From Cymodocea nodosa (lineage: Eukaryota; Streptophyta; Magnoliopsida; Alismatales; Cymodoceaceae), in assembly GCA_036874045.1 (NCBI GenBank), contig JAZBRI010000003.1:4352501-4416500 (forward strand): DNA of 64,000 nucleotides, read 5' to 3'. Under the pieces are notes generated by a model, which saw only the letters and a program-made list of their open reading frames with translations, was not told the origin of the DNA and did no database searches. Positions within the stretch are counted from its first letter, which is position 1. Each line of letters begins with the position of its first letter. A program made the position numbers and the translations under genes. Positions 41,201 through 46,043 of this stretch are shown piece after piece.

Positions 41201-44200
41201 TTCCACACAAAGCAATGTGAGATTTAGAAATGAGTATAAGGTGAGAGAACAGGGATGGAAGCAGTGGTTGACAGTTGGGTCCACATAGAGAGAGGAGCAA
41301 GTTTAGATGCTACACCCAAAGACATGACAATCCTAATGTTGCAATTACCACTCATGAAAGATAAAATCAAAAGACATTAAAGAGAATGTAGAGAAATGCA
41401 AGGGAAAAAGTCGGCAAAGTTGCTGCCAAGTTTATGTTCATCAATGTAGTTCCAACTAATATTGCAAGGAGCACTAAAGGCTAAGGGGATCAAAACACCA
41501 ACCATCATGAGCTACTGGGTAAATACTAAATGATGAGGAGTGGGATTAGTACATCTCTGAACTGAGAAAAACTTGGCCAACTTATAGAGTTACAATAATG
41601 TGTAATGAGTAAGCAAGCACTAACAGGAAACCACTTACCAACAATATGGTTTATAGTGATGGCCTAGTATTTTGTTAAGGTCCATTGATGCATCTGCTGA
41701 AAGGAGAGACTACAAGCACTCTACAAATTGGTTGTGGAAGTTATCATGGAGGTTGAGATCCAATTTGATACTAAAGGATTTACAAAAACACTTGGTATCA
41801 AGGACCATTAGTAGAGCAAGAACCACAACTACTTATATCTACAATCATTTATGCTTGGTGGCACATATGAGGTCCTTATAGCATTGCAACGGTGACTTGA
41901 TCCTTCTAAAAATCATCAAATTTGCAACGAACTACATTACACTTCAATCAATGAGAAACAAGAGTAGGATTGAAACACATGTTCAATTTAGAATACAGAT
42001 ACCCTAAATAGTGATGAAAATTATTTAGTAATGAAATGAAATACCCTCCTCCTCCTTCTTCTTCTTCTTCTTCTTCTTACTTTTTTTCCTAGAGTTTCAA
42101 CTCTCATGAATGCACTCAAATACTTAATGCACTAATCAAGTACTCATTTAGACTAAAGGTGTGTTTGTACACTCAAAAAATGATAAAAAGAAAAATTTAG
42201 AAAATAATAGAAAATGATGAAAATGGAAAATGACAAAAAGTATATCATTTTCCTAACATTTGTGCACATGATAAAAAATGACAAAATTTGAAATTTAAGT
42301 ATTTATGCATATAGCAGAAAATAATGGAATTCAAACTTGAATTGAAACATATTATGATAAATAAATCATCTATAAAATATAACATTAATAAATTATTATA
42401 AAAGTCAAATGTTTCAATACAAGTGGATAAAGTTAAAATATAAAACATGGAAATTGTGAATCTATGTGCATGGTGCAATGATGATACACATGGTGCACCA
42501 ATGATGCACGTGAAGGCATGTGTACAATGCGGTGACAACACACATAGTGCTTCTATGACTAAGTGGTGCACACAAAGAATTGTGAAAGAGGTGTTCTAGT
42601 GCATGTAGAGGTTTCTCATCATTTTCCAAGGGCAAATGACAGGAAAATGAGAGGCTCATGGCTTTTTATAACTAGAAAAATGTCAATTTTCAATTCTAGC
42701 ATGTGTTGAGTGCACAGACATAAGTAAAATAAAGGAAAGAAATTTTGACAATTTATTTTCCCTCATTCTCCCTGTGCACAAATAGAGCCTAATGGAGTTT
42801 ACCACTTTGCCATTTACTTTTGCAATGTACTTTTCAAAGGACCAATAGCAACATGATTTTGGTTGTCATTCTAATTTGTTGAGATCTTTGAAGATGGTTA
42901 TAAATATAAATAAATTGGAGCTAAATACCTAATGCACTAATCAAGTACTCATTTAGACTAAGAGAGTGCTTGTGCAGCCAAAAAATGATAAAAAGAAGAA
43001 TTTAGAAAATAATAGAAAATGATGAAAATGGAAAATGACAGAAAGTATATCATTTTCCTGACATTTGTGCACATGGCAAAAAATGACAAAATTTGAAATT
43101 TAAGTATTTATGCACATAGCAGAAAATAATAGAATTCAAACTTGAATTGTAACATATTATGATAAATAAATCATCTATAAAATATAACATTAATAAATTA
43201 TTATAAAATTCAAATGTTTCAATACAAGTGGATAAAGTTTAAATATAAAATATGAAAATTGTAAATCTATGTGCATGGTGCAATGATGATACACATGGTG
43301 CACCAACGATGCACGTGAAGGGATGTGCACGATGTGGTGACAATGTACACAATGCTTCTGTGACAAAGTGGCACACGCAAAGAATTGTGAAAGAGGAGCT
43401 CTAGTGCATGCAGAGGGATTTTCTCATCATTTTCCAAGGGCAAATGACAAGAAAATGAGAGGGTCATGGCTTTTTATAACTAGTAAAATGTCAAATTTCA
43501 ATTCTAGCATTTGTTGAGTGCACAGACATGAGTAAAATAAAGGAAAGAAATTTTGACATTTTATTTTCCCTCATTTTTCCTGTGCACAAATAGAGTCTAA
43601 TGGAGTTTACCACTTTGCCATTTACTTTTGCAACGTACTTTTTCAAAGGACCAATAGCAACATGATTTTGGTTGCCATCCTAATTTGTTGGGATCTTTGA
43701 AGATGGTTATAAACAAATTGGAGCTCAATGTTGACACTCAAGCTGGAGTCTTGAGTAAAAATAAGATTCTGTAGACCATTTTATGGGTTTTACTGCCCCT
43801 GAAGAGGCTCAACCCGTACAATGACAAAATTCAAGTATGTAAAATAATTTATAAACTTATAAAGTCATGTAGGAAGTTAGGATGTTAATCATTTCATGTT
43901 GAATATGAATTTCCAGCTGACTAATAGTATATTCATGACACAGATCCTCCAAACCAGAGGAAAATTGCAGTGAAAATCTTATCAAAAATTGCCTTAGCAT
44001 CTAGATGCATAGAAATTGAAGCATATTCAATATGATCTATACAAAGAGAAGAAACAAAGTAGAGACACAGAGATTGAATAACCTCGTTTATGTACATTAG
44101 AGCATGATGTTAAGAATGAAACATTTAAATGTATTGAAGACAAACAATTAAATGATAAAGATCCGCTATATGATAGTTTCAGTCAAGCTATTGTGTCTCA

Positions 44201-45908
44201 AGAAATTTCAAGTGGTGTCATATTAACAACCACATGCCATGACAATTTTGGAAAAAGAACTCATGGATAAACAATAAATTCAACAAAAAGCATCTGTTTC
44301 ATTCATCAGCTTAAATTCATCACTCTTCGCCTAATGTAACAGATGGTAGAAAAGGGAAACAAGACTTCCATTTTTAGCATTGGTTTGACATTTAATCAAA
44401 TACCTAAGAAAATTCCAAAAAAACAGCAAGATAACATAGTTGATCTTCCACTTCATTGTGTGGGAAGGAGTCTTGAGTGCAAACCTAAGGAAAATGTTTG
44501 ACATTATGTGGTATGGATGAAAGCGTCATGTAGAAAGTATATGGGAATTTATGGTGTAATATTTAATGCTTCCTTGTCAATATGCTAATTAGAAAAGTCT
44601 CGCATTGATAAAAGTAGGGACAAAATTAGATCTTATATATAATGAATATTTCTACTCATTACCAATTAATTTTAAGTTGAAATTTAATGTAATATCAGAG
44701 CAGGTTCATACATATTTACTTGTAAAAACTTATAGGCATATAAATAAGCTACAAGTGTGTAGAACTATTGGAAATAGTCTCGCATTGAATAAGTGAAGCC
44801 CGAATATAGGCTTATATATGTTGATTCTCTTCAGTCATTATTAATTGGTTTTGAAATAAAATATTACAATTTTTATTTAATATTTTATTGCATTAACAGC
44901 TAGTTGAATGAATGGATTTTTATTTTCTATCTTATATTATTGGATTATGCATTTTATGACCGGTCTCATTGTTTCAGTCAGGCTATTGTGTCTCAAGCAA
45001 TTTCAAGTGGTGTCGCATTAGCAACCATATATCATGAGAATTTGGAAAAAGAATACATGGATAAACATTAAATTCAATGAAAAGCACGGGTTTAATTCAT
45101 CAGCTTCACTCTTCGCCTAATATAATTGATAGCAGAAAAGGGAAAGAATACCGCCATTGTAGCATTTGTTCTACACTTTACTGGCACCTTTTTTTTTGCA
45201 CGATACAATCAACCTCGTAGTTGTTAAGATTTCAATGAGCACGAAAATAGTGGATGGGACAGGTTGAATAACCAAAAAAGGAAAAAAATACTTGCCGCTA
45301 TAGCATTCATTCAACACTTTATTGGCAATCTGTTTGTGAATGATACGGACAATGTGAATGAAAGAATCCAGAACAGAGAAGTCATAAGTCGTAGATACGC
45401 CCCTCTCATGGTCATGTTAATTCTAGACTCCCAGTTGTTCGCAAATGCGAACTACAGCTAAATGTAAGCTTCCGATTATAGGTAAAACGCAATCCATATA
45501 GAAAAACGTGCACAATTTATTACAAAATTACCAAATGACGGGAAATTAGTACATCATCTGAATTAGTCAAAACAATTCGAACGGCGTACTCACCTCGAAC
45601 GCTTCCTCTATACCACGAATCTTTCCACTCCTCAAATAAAAAGCCCCTAATCCAACAACTGCCACGACAGCAGCCGCGGTCACGAAGACAGCATCCGTGT
45701 TGAAGCCACCATCTGCCAGGACGCACTTCGTTGCAATCGTAGGGCGAAGAAGCCGCAACCTCCTACACATCCTCCGGGAAAAGACGCCTCGAGCTCTACC
45801 TCCACCAAGTAAGGTCGAGAGGGGAAGGTGGGAAGAGTGGCAAAACGTAGAGGGAAGGAAGAATTGGGGCTTGGCGTGAGAGAAGGTGGAGGTGGAGGTC
45901 GCCTCCAT
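2024..45908 (-). CDS. MRL1: MRL1-like chloroplast pentatricopeptide-repeat protein, 19 exons, 1117 aa
   Basis: Spliced CDS (exons, minus strand): 45594-45908, 38057-38798, 37613-37877, 37257-37320, 37019-37163, 36814-36929, 25636-25764, 25298-25471, 24895-25059, 24425-24565, 24246-24345, 23075-23183, 22885-22976, 21177-21264, 19854-20085, 19572-19664, 12610-12658, 4869-4962, 2024-2264. They total 3354 bases and join without a stop, every intron GT..AG. Layout: Ser/Thr-rich basic N-terminus (transit-peptide-like), a hydrophobic segment at about 72-91, a variable Ser/acidic region 106-352, a Lys/Arg-rich stretch near 360-410, about ten 35-residue PPR units at 494-845, and a conserved C-terminal region 846-1117. 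Length is close to Arabidopsis MRL1 (about 1110) and many stretches match what I know of that family (for example VYLLT.LKGLKHRLAAGA). Known role of the family: binds the 5' region of plastid rbcL mRNA and stabilises it, so supports Rubisco large-subunit synthesis. Introns range from 79 to 11049 bases; the large ones hold transposable elements. Confidence 0.93.
2265..4868 (-). other. MRL1 intron 18
   Basis: A 2604-base A+T-rich intron. I see no transposon domain and no extra exon; both splice borders join exons 18 and 19 in phase. Confidence 0.7.
4869..4962 (-). CDS. MRL1: MRL1 exon 18 (residues 1007-1037)
   Basis: Acceptor ..tgtgcag|GAGCAA, donor GGAAG|gttaga. Encodes ARLPNFTILLPTERTRIL and GERIINVSGR; split codons fit both neighbours. 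Confidence 0.9.
5880..6035. repeat. Imperfect minisatellite, unit about 20-25 bases
   Basis: Repeated variants of AAGTTATATTTCAATAGA-like units are strung together immediately before the copia remnant in MRL1 intron 17. Copies are diverged; unit length estimated by eye. Confidence 0.4.
6195..6930 (+). pseudogene. copia gag remnant with zinc knuckle
   Basis: Reads KLNKLNYHTWSLNFLTLW near 6210 (the usual copia gag opening), then stops and frameshifts, and ends in a CCHC knuckle CFHCKKINHRSERC (C-X2-C-X4-H-X4-C intact) close to 6880-6925. Several stops in frame. Confidence 0.8.
7130..8110 (+). pseudogene. copia protease and integrase remnant
   Basis: Protease-like IVDSSTSQHMTG at about 7130-7165, then integrase HCDVWGPS, ILVDDFSR and a CLHTDNALEF block (the two catalytic Asp positions) up to about 7900. 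The conserved Glu region is damaged by stops. Confidence 0.78.
8800..10268 (+). pseudogene. copia reverse transcriptase and RNase H remnant
   Basis: Readable blocks: DYAKTFSPIACLNSIKVLLS, LHQLDIKNVFLYGDL, and YVND at 9323-9334 in place of the catalytic YVDD. RNase H follows (TSRFLTYVGGNLVTWHSKK, ICDNQATIY). Multiple stops and frameshifts. Confidence 0.85.
10640..11480 (+). mobile_element. hAT-type transposase fragment (BED zinc-finger part), decayed
   Basis: From about 10670 the frame reads a BED-finger-like stretch: DP*LYEF, NNNKRKIQCRYY, ISFGMSKLKLHL, then a diverged His/Cys end. This is the usual start of plant hAT transposases. Stops interrupt it and the catalytic domain is not seen. A related copy lies at 40750-42010. 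Confidence 0.55.
11481..12609 (-). other. Unassigned part of MRL1 intron 17
   Basis: A+T-rich sequence with no recognisable domain or repeat border between the hAT scrap and the exon 17 donor. Short open frames here look incidental. Confidence 0.5.
12610..12658 (-). CDS. MRL1: MRL1 exon 17, 49-bp microexon-like (residues 991-1006)
   Basis: Acceptor ..ttgccag|GTTTAC, donor GCTGCTG|gtaaat. Encodes VYLLTILKGLKHRLAA, one of the best-conserved pieces of the C-terminal region. Without it exon 16 (phase 0) and exon 18 (needs one base) do not join. It sits alone between introns of 6.9 and 7.6 kb. Confidence 0.9.
13318..13607. mobile_element. TRIM (terminal-repeat retrotransposon in miniature), copy 1
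   Basis: Two direct repeats of 105 bases, 13318-13422 and 13503-13607, each starting TGAA.TTAATA.TCTCAC and ending TTCAACA, flank only 80 internal bases. The internal part opens with AATATCAAAG, a diverged copy of the tRNA-Met binding site TATCAGAGC. No coding capacity. Lies in MRL1 intron 16, about 160 bases from the full copia element. Confidence 0.75.
13767..13923 (-). repeat. 3' LTR of the copia element in intron 16
   Basis: 157 bases, minus-strand sequence TGTTAAATG...TTTTCCACT. Differs from the 5' LTR by about ten substitutions, nine of them transitions, plus one 3-base GAA-unit length change. Confidence 0.9.
13931..15350 (-). pseudogene. copia reverse transcriptase and RNase H (intron 16 element)
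   Basis: Reads FSPVARLDSI, MQFDVKNAFLYGYLDEHVYM, a catalytic YVDD at about 14876-14887, GIPQYILGIEL, then RNase H blocks (NVEGYSDASYVGD, STFGFLTYVGGNFVTWRSKK, YCDNQVGIYI, DIFTKGL). RT has its active-site Asp pair; a stop at 14294-14296 separates the RNase H end, and one frameshift breaks the RT. Confidence 0.9.
15980..17060 (-). pseudogene. copia protease and integrase (intron 16 element)
   Basis: Integrase core reads YYIVFVDDYSRVLWTYLLK, LRTDNALEF and TSQQNDMAKRRHRHILDVAR (Glu of the triad replaced at the usual GVAERKN site by MAKRRH). Upstream, SWVIDSGVI-type protease remnants near 17000-17040. Stops and frameshifts present. Confidence 0.8.
17220..18060 (-). pseudogene. copia gag remnant (intron 16 element)
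   Basis: Contains YESLLQLRQRDNFIQQLFNT, LRGLINEL, the usual gag core, and a damaged zinc knuckle (QWCGKLSHRSEKC, first Cys lost). Confidence 0.75.
18480..18491 (-). other. Primer-binding site, tRNA-iMet type
   Basis: Minus-strand TGGTATCAGAGC directly abutting the 5' LTR; this is the standard plant copia PBS. Confidence 0.9.
18492..18645 (-). repeat. 5' LTR of the copia element in intron 16
   Basis: 154 bases, followed directly on the minus strand by the primer-binding site. Flanked outside by the AAAAC target duplication. Confidence 0.9.
18646..19571 (-). other. Unassigned part of MRL1 intron 16
   Basis: A+T-rich DNA between the copia 5' LTR and exon 16. A short GCCTAGAGGC-like scrap near 18760-18800 resembles the ends of the GCCTAGGCAC elements described elsewhere. 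Nothing else recognised. Confidence 0.5.
19572..19664 (-). CDS. MRL1: MRL1 exon 16 (residues 960-990)
   Basis: Acceptor ..atctag|GAAGCA, donor GCTCAA|gtgagt; exactly 31 codons encoding EASSLGVVPCVSFKDGPIVV and DARKLQIHTAQ. It is followed by the 6913-base intron with the copia element. Confidence 0.91.
19854..20085 (-). CDS. MRL1: MRL1 exon 15 (residues 882-959)
   Basis: Acceptor ..tgacag|GACAAC, donor TTTGAG|gtatga; 77 full codons. Encodes MAYRKTISAGVIPSTEVLSQ, VLGCL and DGFGEYDPRSFS, all typical of MRL1. Confidence 0.92.
20515..20835. mobile_element. MITE-like element with GCCTAGGCAC-type inverted ends (intron 14)
   Basis: Left end carries CACCTAAGCA...CCTAGGCACACAGGC; the right end carries CACCTAGTTGCCTAAGCACCTAAGGCC. 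These ends are roughly inverted copies, about 320 bases apart, with an A+T-rich centre and no coding capacity. Borders are approximate. Confidence 0.45.
21177..21264 (-). CDS. MRL1: MRL1 exon 14 (residues 853-881)
   Basis: Acceptor ..ttggtag|GTATGT, donor CTAAATG|gtatta. Encodes MCLQKFEQAQSLGEP and PQIDTKW, matching the post-PPR region of the family. Confidence 0.9.
21265..22884 (-). other. MRL1 intron 13, unassigned repeats
   Basis: 1620 bases of moderate G+C. Sequence from 21590 to 22560 looks like decayed repeat DNA (numerous GATCAA/TTGATC words) but I recognise no domain or LTR pair. Confidence 0.45.
22885..22976 (-). CDS. MRL1: MRL1 exon 13 (residues 822-852): end of PPR tract
   Basis: Donor CTAACTG|gtaagc. 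Two AGs four bases apart are available; only the upstream one (ctaaag|ACAGGG, exon start 22976) keeps frame with exon 12, giving KQGEVELGFNLLSQAEEDG. The nearer one would give a stop within a few codons. Confidence 0.85.
23075..23183 (-). CDS. MRL1: MRL1 exon 12 (residues 786-821): PPR units 9-10
   Basis: Acceptor ..tttgcag|GTGATG, donor GAGAA|gtatgt. Encodes DGNQMLKAIEVLGEM, then TITYSVLFAVCE of the last clear PPR unit. Confidence 0.9.
23475..24060. mobile_element. MITE-like element with GCCTAGGCAC-type inverted ends (intron 11)
   Basis: Left end ATAGGCACTTGCCTAGGCAG..TAGGTGCTC and right end GAGCACCCAATTCCTAGGTGG..CACCTAAGCAGTGCCTAGG are imperfect inverted copies about 580 bases apart, around an A+T-rich core. 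Same family as the intron 14 element. It makes up over half of intron 11. Confidence 0.5.
24246..24345 (-). CDS. MRL1: MRL1 exon 11 (residues 753-785): PPR units 8-9
   Basis: Acceptor ..gttcag|GCAAGG, donor TTGT|gtatgc. Encodes ARNWQKALELHEEIKAI and STLNALITSL. The split Cys codon is completed by exon 12. Confidence 0.91.
24425..24565 (-). CDS. MRL1: MRL1 exon 10 (residues 706-752): PPR units 7-8
   Basis: Acceptor ..tgtgtag|ATGTTC, donor AGCAAT|gtatat; 47 codons. Encodes LIDVAGHAGKVEIGFEI and YSSLMGACSN. An internal gtatgt within the exon could be mistaken for a donor; using it would lose 13 family-conserved residues. Confidence 0.91.
24895..25059 (-). CDS. MRL1: MRL1 exon 9 (residues 651-705): PPR units 5-6
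   Basis: Acceptor ..ttttag|GCCGAC, donor GATGAG|gtacca; 55 codons in phase 0/0. Encodes EVYKMLQQ and the unit VYTIAVHSCSLTGDLEFALS. Confidence 0.92.
25298..25471 (-). CDS. MRL1: MRL1 exon 8 (residues 593-650): PPR units 4-5
   Basis: Acceptor ..cagtag|AATGTT, donor GGTCAG|gtagtt; 58 codons. Contains FNALITACGQSGATDRAFDV and the start of the next unit (HVTVGALMKTC). Confidence 0.92.
25636..25764 (-). CDS. MRL1: MRL1 exon 7 (residues 550-592): PPR units 2-3
   Basis: Acceptor ..tttgtag|GTGTTC, donor TCAAAA|gtaaga; exactly 43 codons. Encodes VFHEMVNAG, then the PPR unit TYSALIDGCAQAQQVAKAF, a near-invariant stretch of MRL1. Confidence 0.92.
26672..27450 (+). mobile_element. copia 5' remnant with gag start (antisense in MRL1 intron 6)
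   Basis: From about 27185 the plus strand reads KLNG*NYLLSFKAFETFIGA, KIQHLT and, after a frameshift, YEDRFAKDLL, the familiar first block of a copia gag. A TGTTGGGGAG-like start at 26672 and the T/C-rich stretch after it could be an LTR and leader. No matching 3' LTR or pol found, so this is a scrap. Confidence 0.5.
27450..29252 (-). other. Unassigned part of MRL1 intron 6
   Basis: A+T-rich, with T/C-rich low-complexity DNA around 28650-28850. AAGGTGA/TCACCTT words cluster at both 28490-28630 and 29150-29250, possibly ends of another old inverted-repeat element, but I cannot fix borders. The longest open frame (27491-27862) has no resemblance to any family. Confidence 0.4.
29430..30320 (-). 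pseudogene. LINE zf-RVT and RNase H remnant
   Basis: zf-RVT-like reading around 30100-30290 (stops interrupt it), then a plant RVT_3-type RNase H starting LKLNTDGAATQNHASGGGVL near 29824 and continuing VEIFALYQGLTHGI, VEIDSSVLQKSI. The first catalytic Asp (NTDGA) is visible. Confidence 0.8.
31059..32060 (-). pseudogene. LINE reverse transcriptase remnant
   Basis: Reads PEFYQDMWKATFLTLIPKK, HPISLCNVRCKIL, GLRQGDLLSSYLFIIVEELL and LLYVDGLIIF (31398-31409), where the catalytic YADD has become YVDG. Fingers and palm of a non-LTR RT are recognisable; frame breaks occur near 31700-31900. Contains a 72-bp tandem duplication. Confidence 0.88.
31150..31293. repeat. In-frame 72-bp tandem duplication inside LINE RT
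   Basis: Two adjacent copies of 72 bases differ at one position (gagTcta versus gagCcta). On the minus strand the protein repeats 24 residues (SFFIAVKNLALCRDRLISNL...) without shifting frame. Confidence 0.92.
32681..34871. mobile_element. 2.2-kb terminal-inverted-repeat element (unassigned DNA transposon)
   Basis: Left end AGAAAAGTAGTACTATAAGC.. through GTTGTAAGTGCCAACAC (32681-32731) and right end TAGCACTTACAAC..GTTGTAGGTGCC..CCACTTTTTT (34824-34871) are inverted copies over roughly 50 bases. A third copy of the end motif sits at about 33421, so an internal nested or rearranged unit is likely. No transposase is readable; superfamily not assigned, target duplication not clear because the left side is (TA)n. 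Confidence 0.6.
33371..33419. repeat. (CT)n and (AC)n microsatellites
   Basis: (CT)7 at 33371-33384 and an (AC) run at about 33394-33419, inside the 2.2-kb inverted-repeat element of intron 6. Confidence 0.9.
35366..36130 (+). pseudogene. LINE zf-RVT fragment (antisense in MRL1 intron 6)
   Basis: The plus strand reads WNLKLRKNLKDEEIEQLNLL, ISDLGKI, then DCTIWKWDSWAFSLKGA: the W..L.R.L...E......L pattern with a later W..G.FS.K that precedes the zf-RVT in plant LINEs. It fades into stops, and an A-rich run near 36120 may be the 3' end. Confidence 0.55.
36131..36813 (-). other. Unassigned part of MRL1 intron 6 next to exon 6
   Basis: T/C-rich stretch at 36180-36260, then A+T-rich DNA up to the exon 6 donor. 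No domain recognised. Confidence 0.5.
36814..36929 (-). CDS. MRL1: MRL1 exon 6 (residues 511-549): PPR units 1-2
   Basis: Acceptor ..tttcag|GAGCAC, donor TTTGAG|gtgcaa. Encodes the end of unit 1 and LYTTLISTCAKSGKVDAMFE of unit 2. It is separated from exon 7 by the largest intron of the gene (11049 bases). Confidence 0.9.
37019..37163 (-). CDS. MRL1: MRL1 exon 5 (residues 463-510): first PPR unit starts
   Basis: Acceptor ..gttag|GTTTACC, donor TATGAAG|gtaaat. Encodes VYHARFLKTCKTQKAVKEAF and the start of PPR unit 1 (STFNMLLSVCASS), matching the family closely. Confidence 0.9.
37257..37320 (-). CDS. MRL1: MRL1 exon 4 (residues 441-462)
   Basis: Small exon, acceptor ..ttgtaag|GTTAA and donor GATGGG|gttagt. 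It codes for LKECVELLE and KGLLDMDG, completing the Arg codon split with exon 3 and ending in phase 0 before exon 5. Too short to stand out as an open frame alone; accepted because it restores the MRL1 alignment. Confidence 0.88.
37613..37877 (-). CDS. MRL1: MRL1 exon 3 (residues 353-440): basic linker into PPR region
   Basis: Acceptor ..tttaaag|AGGCT, donor GGAAG|gtacta. Contains a dense Lys/Arg stretch (RKSKEKRIAQEAKRRKK) and ends with the conserved YNYLLRNGR that leads into the helical repeats in MRL1 proteins. Confidence 0.9.
38057..38798 (-). CDS. MRL1: MRL1 exon 2 (residues 106-352): variable linker
   Basis: Acceptor ..attctag|TTTTC, donor GCTGCAG|gtatat. The 742 bases stay open and phase-match exons 1 and 3. 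The protein part is Ser-, Asn- and acid-rich without a recognisable domain, as expected of the fast-evolving region between the membrane segment and the PPR tract. It follows the 6795-base intron 1. Confidence 0.88.
39144..39672 (-). mobile_element. Short 5'-truncated LINE with target duplication (sense in intron 1)
   Basis: Flanked by CCACTATCTTTTT at 39131-39143 and 39673-39685. On the minus strand the insert ends in a poly(A) run (plus-strand T run 39139-39147). Interior reads LINE 3'-end-like fragments (W, LERN.CIF.DV type) with stops. About 530 bases: heavily 5' truncated copy. Confidence 0.8.
39686..40740 (-). other. Unassigned part of MRL1 intron 1
   Basis: A+T-rich; 40340-40620 is T/C-rich on the plus strand and gives an incidental hydrophobic open frame (113 codons) that I do not consider a gene. 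Confidence 0.5.
40740..42010 (+). mobile_element. hAT-type transposase remnant (intron 1)
   Basis: Starts with a BED-finger-like KQKIKYKYCGK near 40855 and continues to DUF659/hAT-like scraps: SIDASA near 41680, VGIQFDTKGFTKTLGIKDH-like reading near 41750-41810, and IKFATNYITLQSM near 41910 (the family's RFAT..L.L block). Stops throughout. Sequence is close to the 10640-11480 scrap (both have KCPH.., then ATGAGGGAATT). Confidence 0.6.
42046..42079. repeat. (CTC)n/(CTT)n microsatellite
   Basis: CTC units pass into about nine CTT units, directly before the tandem duplication. Confidence 0.9.
42157..42789. mobile_element. Tourist-like MITE, copy 1
   Basis: 633 bases bounded by TAA on both sides (42154-42156 and 42790-42792), with imperfect inverted ends AGGTGTGTTTGTACAC and GTGCACAAATAGAGCC. 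TAA duplication and a G..TGTTTG-type end point to PIF/Harbinger (Tourist). No coding capacity. Confidence 0.7.
42962..43597. mobile_element. Tourist-like MITE, copy 2
   Basis: 636 bases bounded by TAA (42959-42961 and 43598-43600); ends GAGAGTGCTTGTGCAG and CTGTGCACAAATAGAGTC. Same element as copy 1, carried by the tandem duplication. Confidence 0.7.
44177..44395. repeat. Direct repeat copy A
   Basis: TTTCAGTCAAGCTATTGTGTC.. through AGAAAAGGGAAAC. The same sequence recurs 795 bases away; a TRIM lies between the copies. Confidence 0.8.
44590..44870. mobile_element. TRIM retrotransposon, copy 2
   Basis: Two diverged terminal repeats of about 100 bases (AGTCTCGCATTGA at 44596 and 44776, spaced by 180) each run into CAATTAAT/CAATTGG..TTTTAAG-like ends. 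After the first repeat lies AATATCAGAGC (about 44691), a tRNA-Met primer-binding site, then only 70-80 internal bases. Same type as the intron 16 TRIM. Confidence 0.7.
44972..45180. repeat. Direct repeat copy B
   Basis: TTTCAGTCAGGCTATTGTGTC.. through AGAAAAGGGAAAG and CACTTTACTGGCACC. The last part recurs once more at about 45265-45335 (AAAAGGAAAAAAATAC.. CACTTTATTGGCAATC), a third partial copy. Confidence 0.8.
45594..45908 (-). CDS. MRL1: MRL1 exon 1 (residues 1-105): transit peptide and membrane segment
   Basis: Starts at the ATG read on the minus strand from 45908 in a good context (GCCAAGATGGAGG) and ends GAG|gtgagt. It encodes a Ser/Thr/Arg-rich leader, then an Ala/Val-rich hydrophobic stretch (about residues 72-91) as in other MRL1 proteins. 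The frame is open upstream to another ATG at 46043, which would add 45 residues; I prefer 45908 because relatives begin with MEA/MEV-like residues right before the leader. Confidence 0.88.
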
Positions 45909-46043
45909 CTTGGCGGCTGGAGGTGAGGTCGGAGAAGCGGCCCGGTATGGACGTACATAAGCGTTGTTAGACGAGATGTGGTGGGGCCCACACGATGTGC
46001 TCTCGTGGAGGGACTCGATAGTCGTGTTTGTTTTCTTTTCCAA

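Larger units (their letters stand above)
42120..43735. repeat. 805-bp direct tandem duplication
   Basis: Two adjacent units (about 42120-42924 and 42925-43735) align along their whole length; AATGCACTAATCAAGTACTC starts at 42126 and again at 42931. Each contains one MITE with both flanks, so the block was duplicated after MITE insertion. Confidence 0.92.

Noticed and set aside
42462..43467. Two similar 65-66-codon frames (SFSCHLPLENDEK..) on the minus strand
   Set aside because: They look conserved only because the MITE containing them was tandemly duplicated; no codon constraint or domain.
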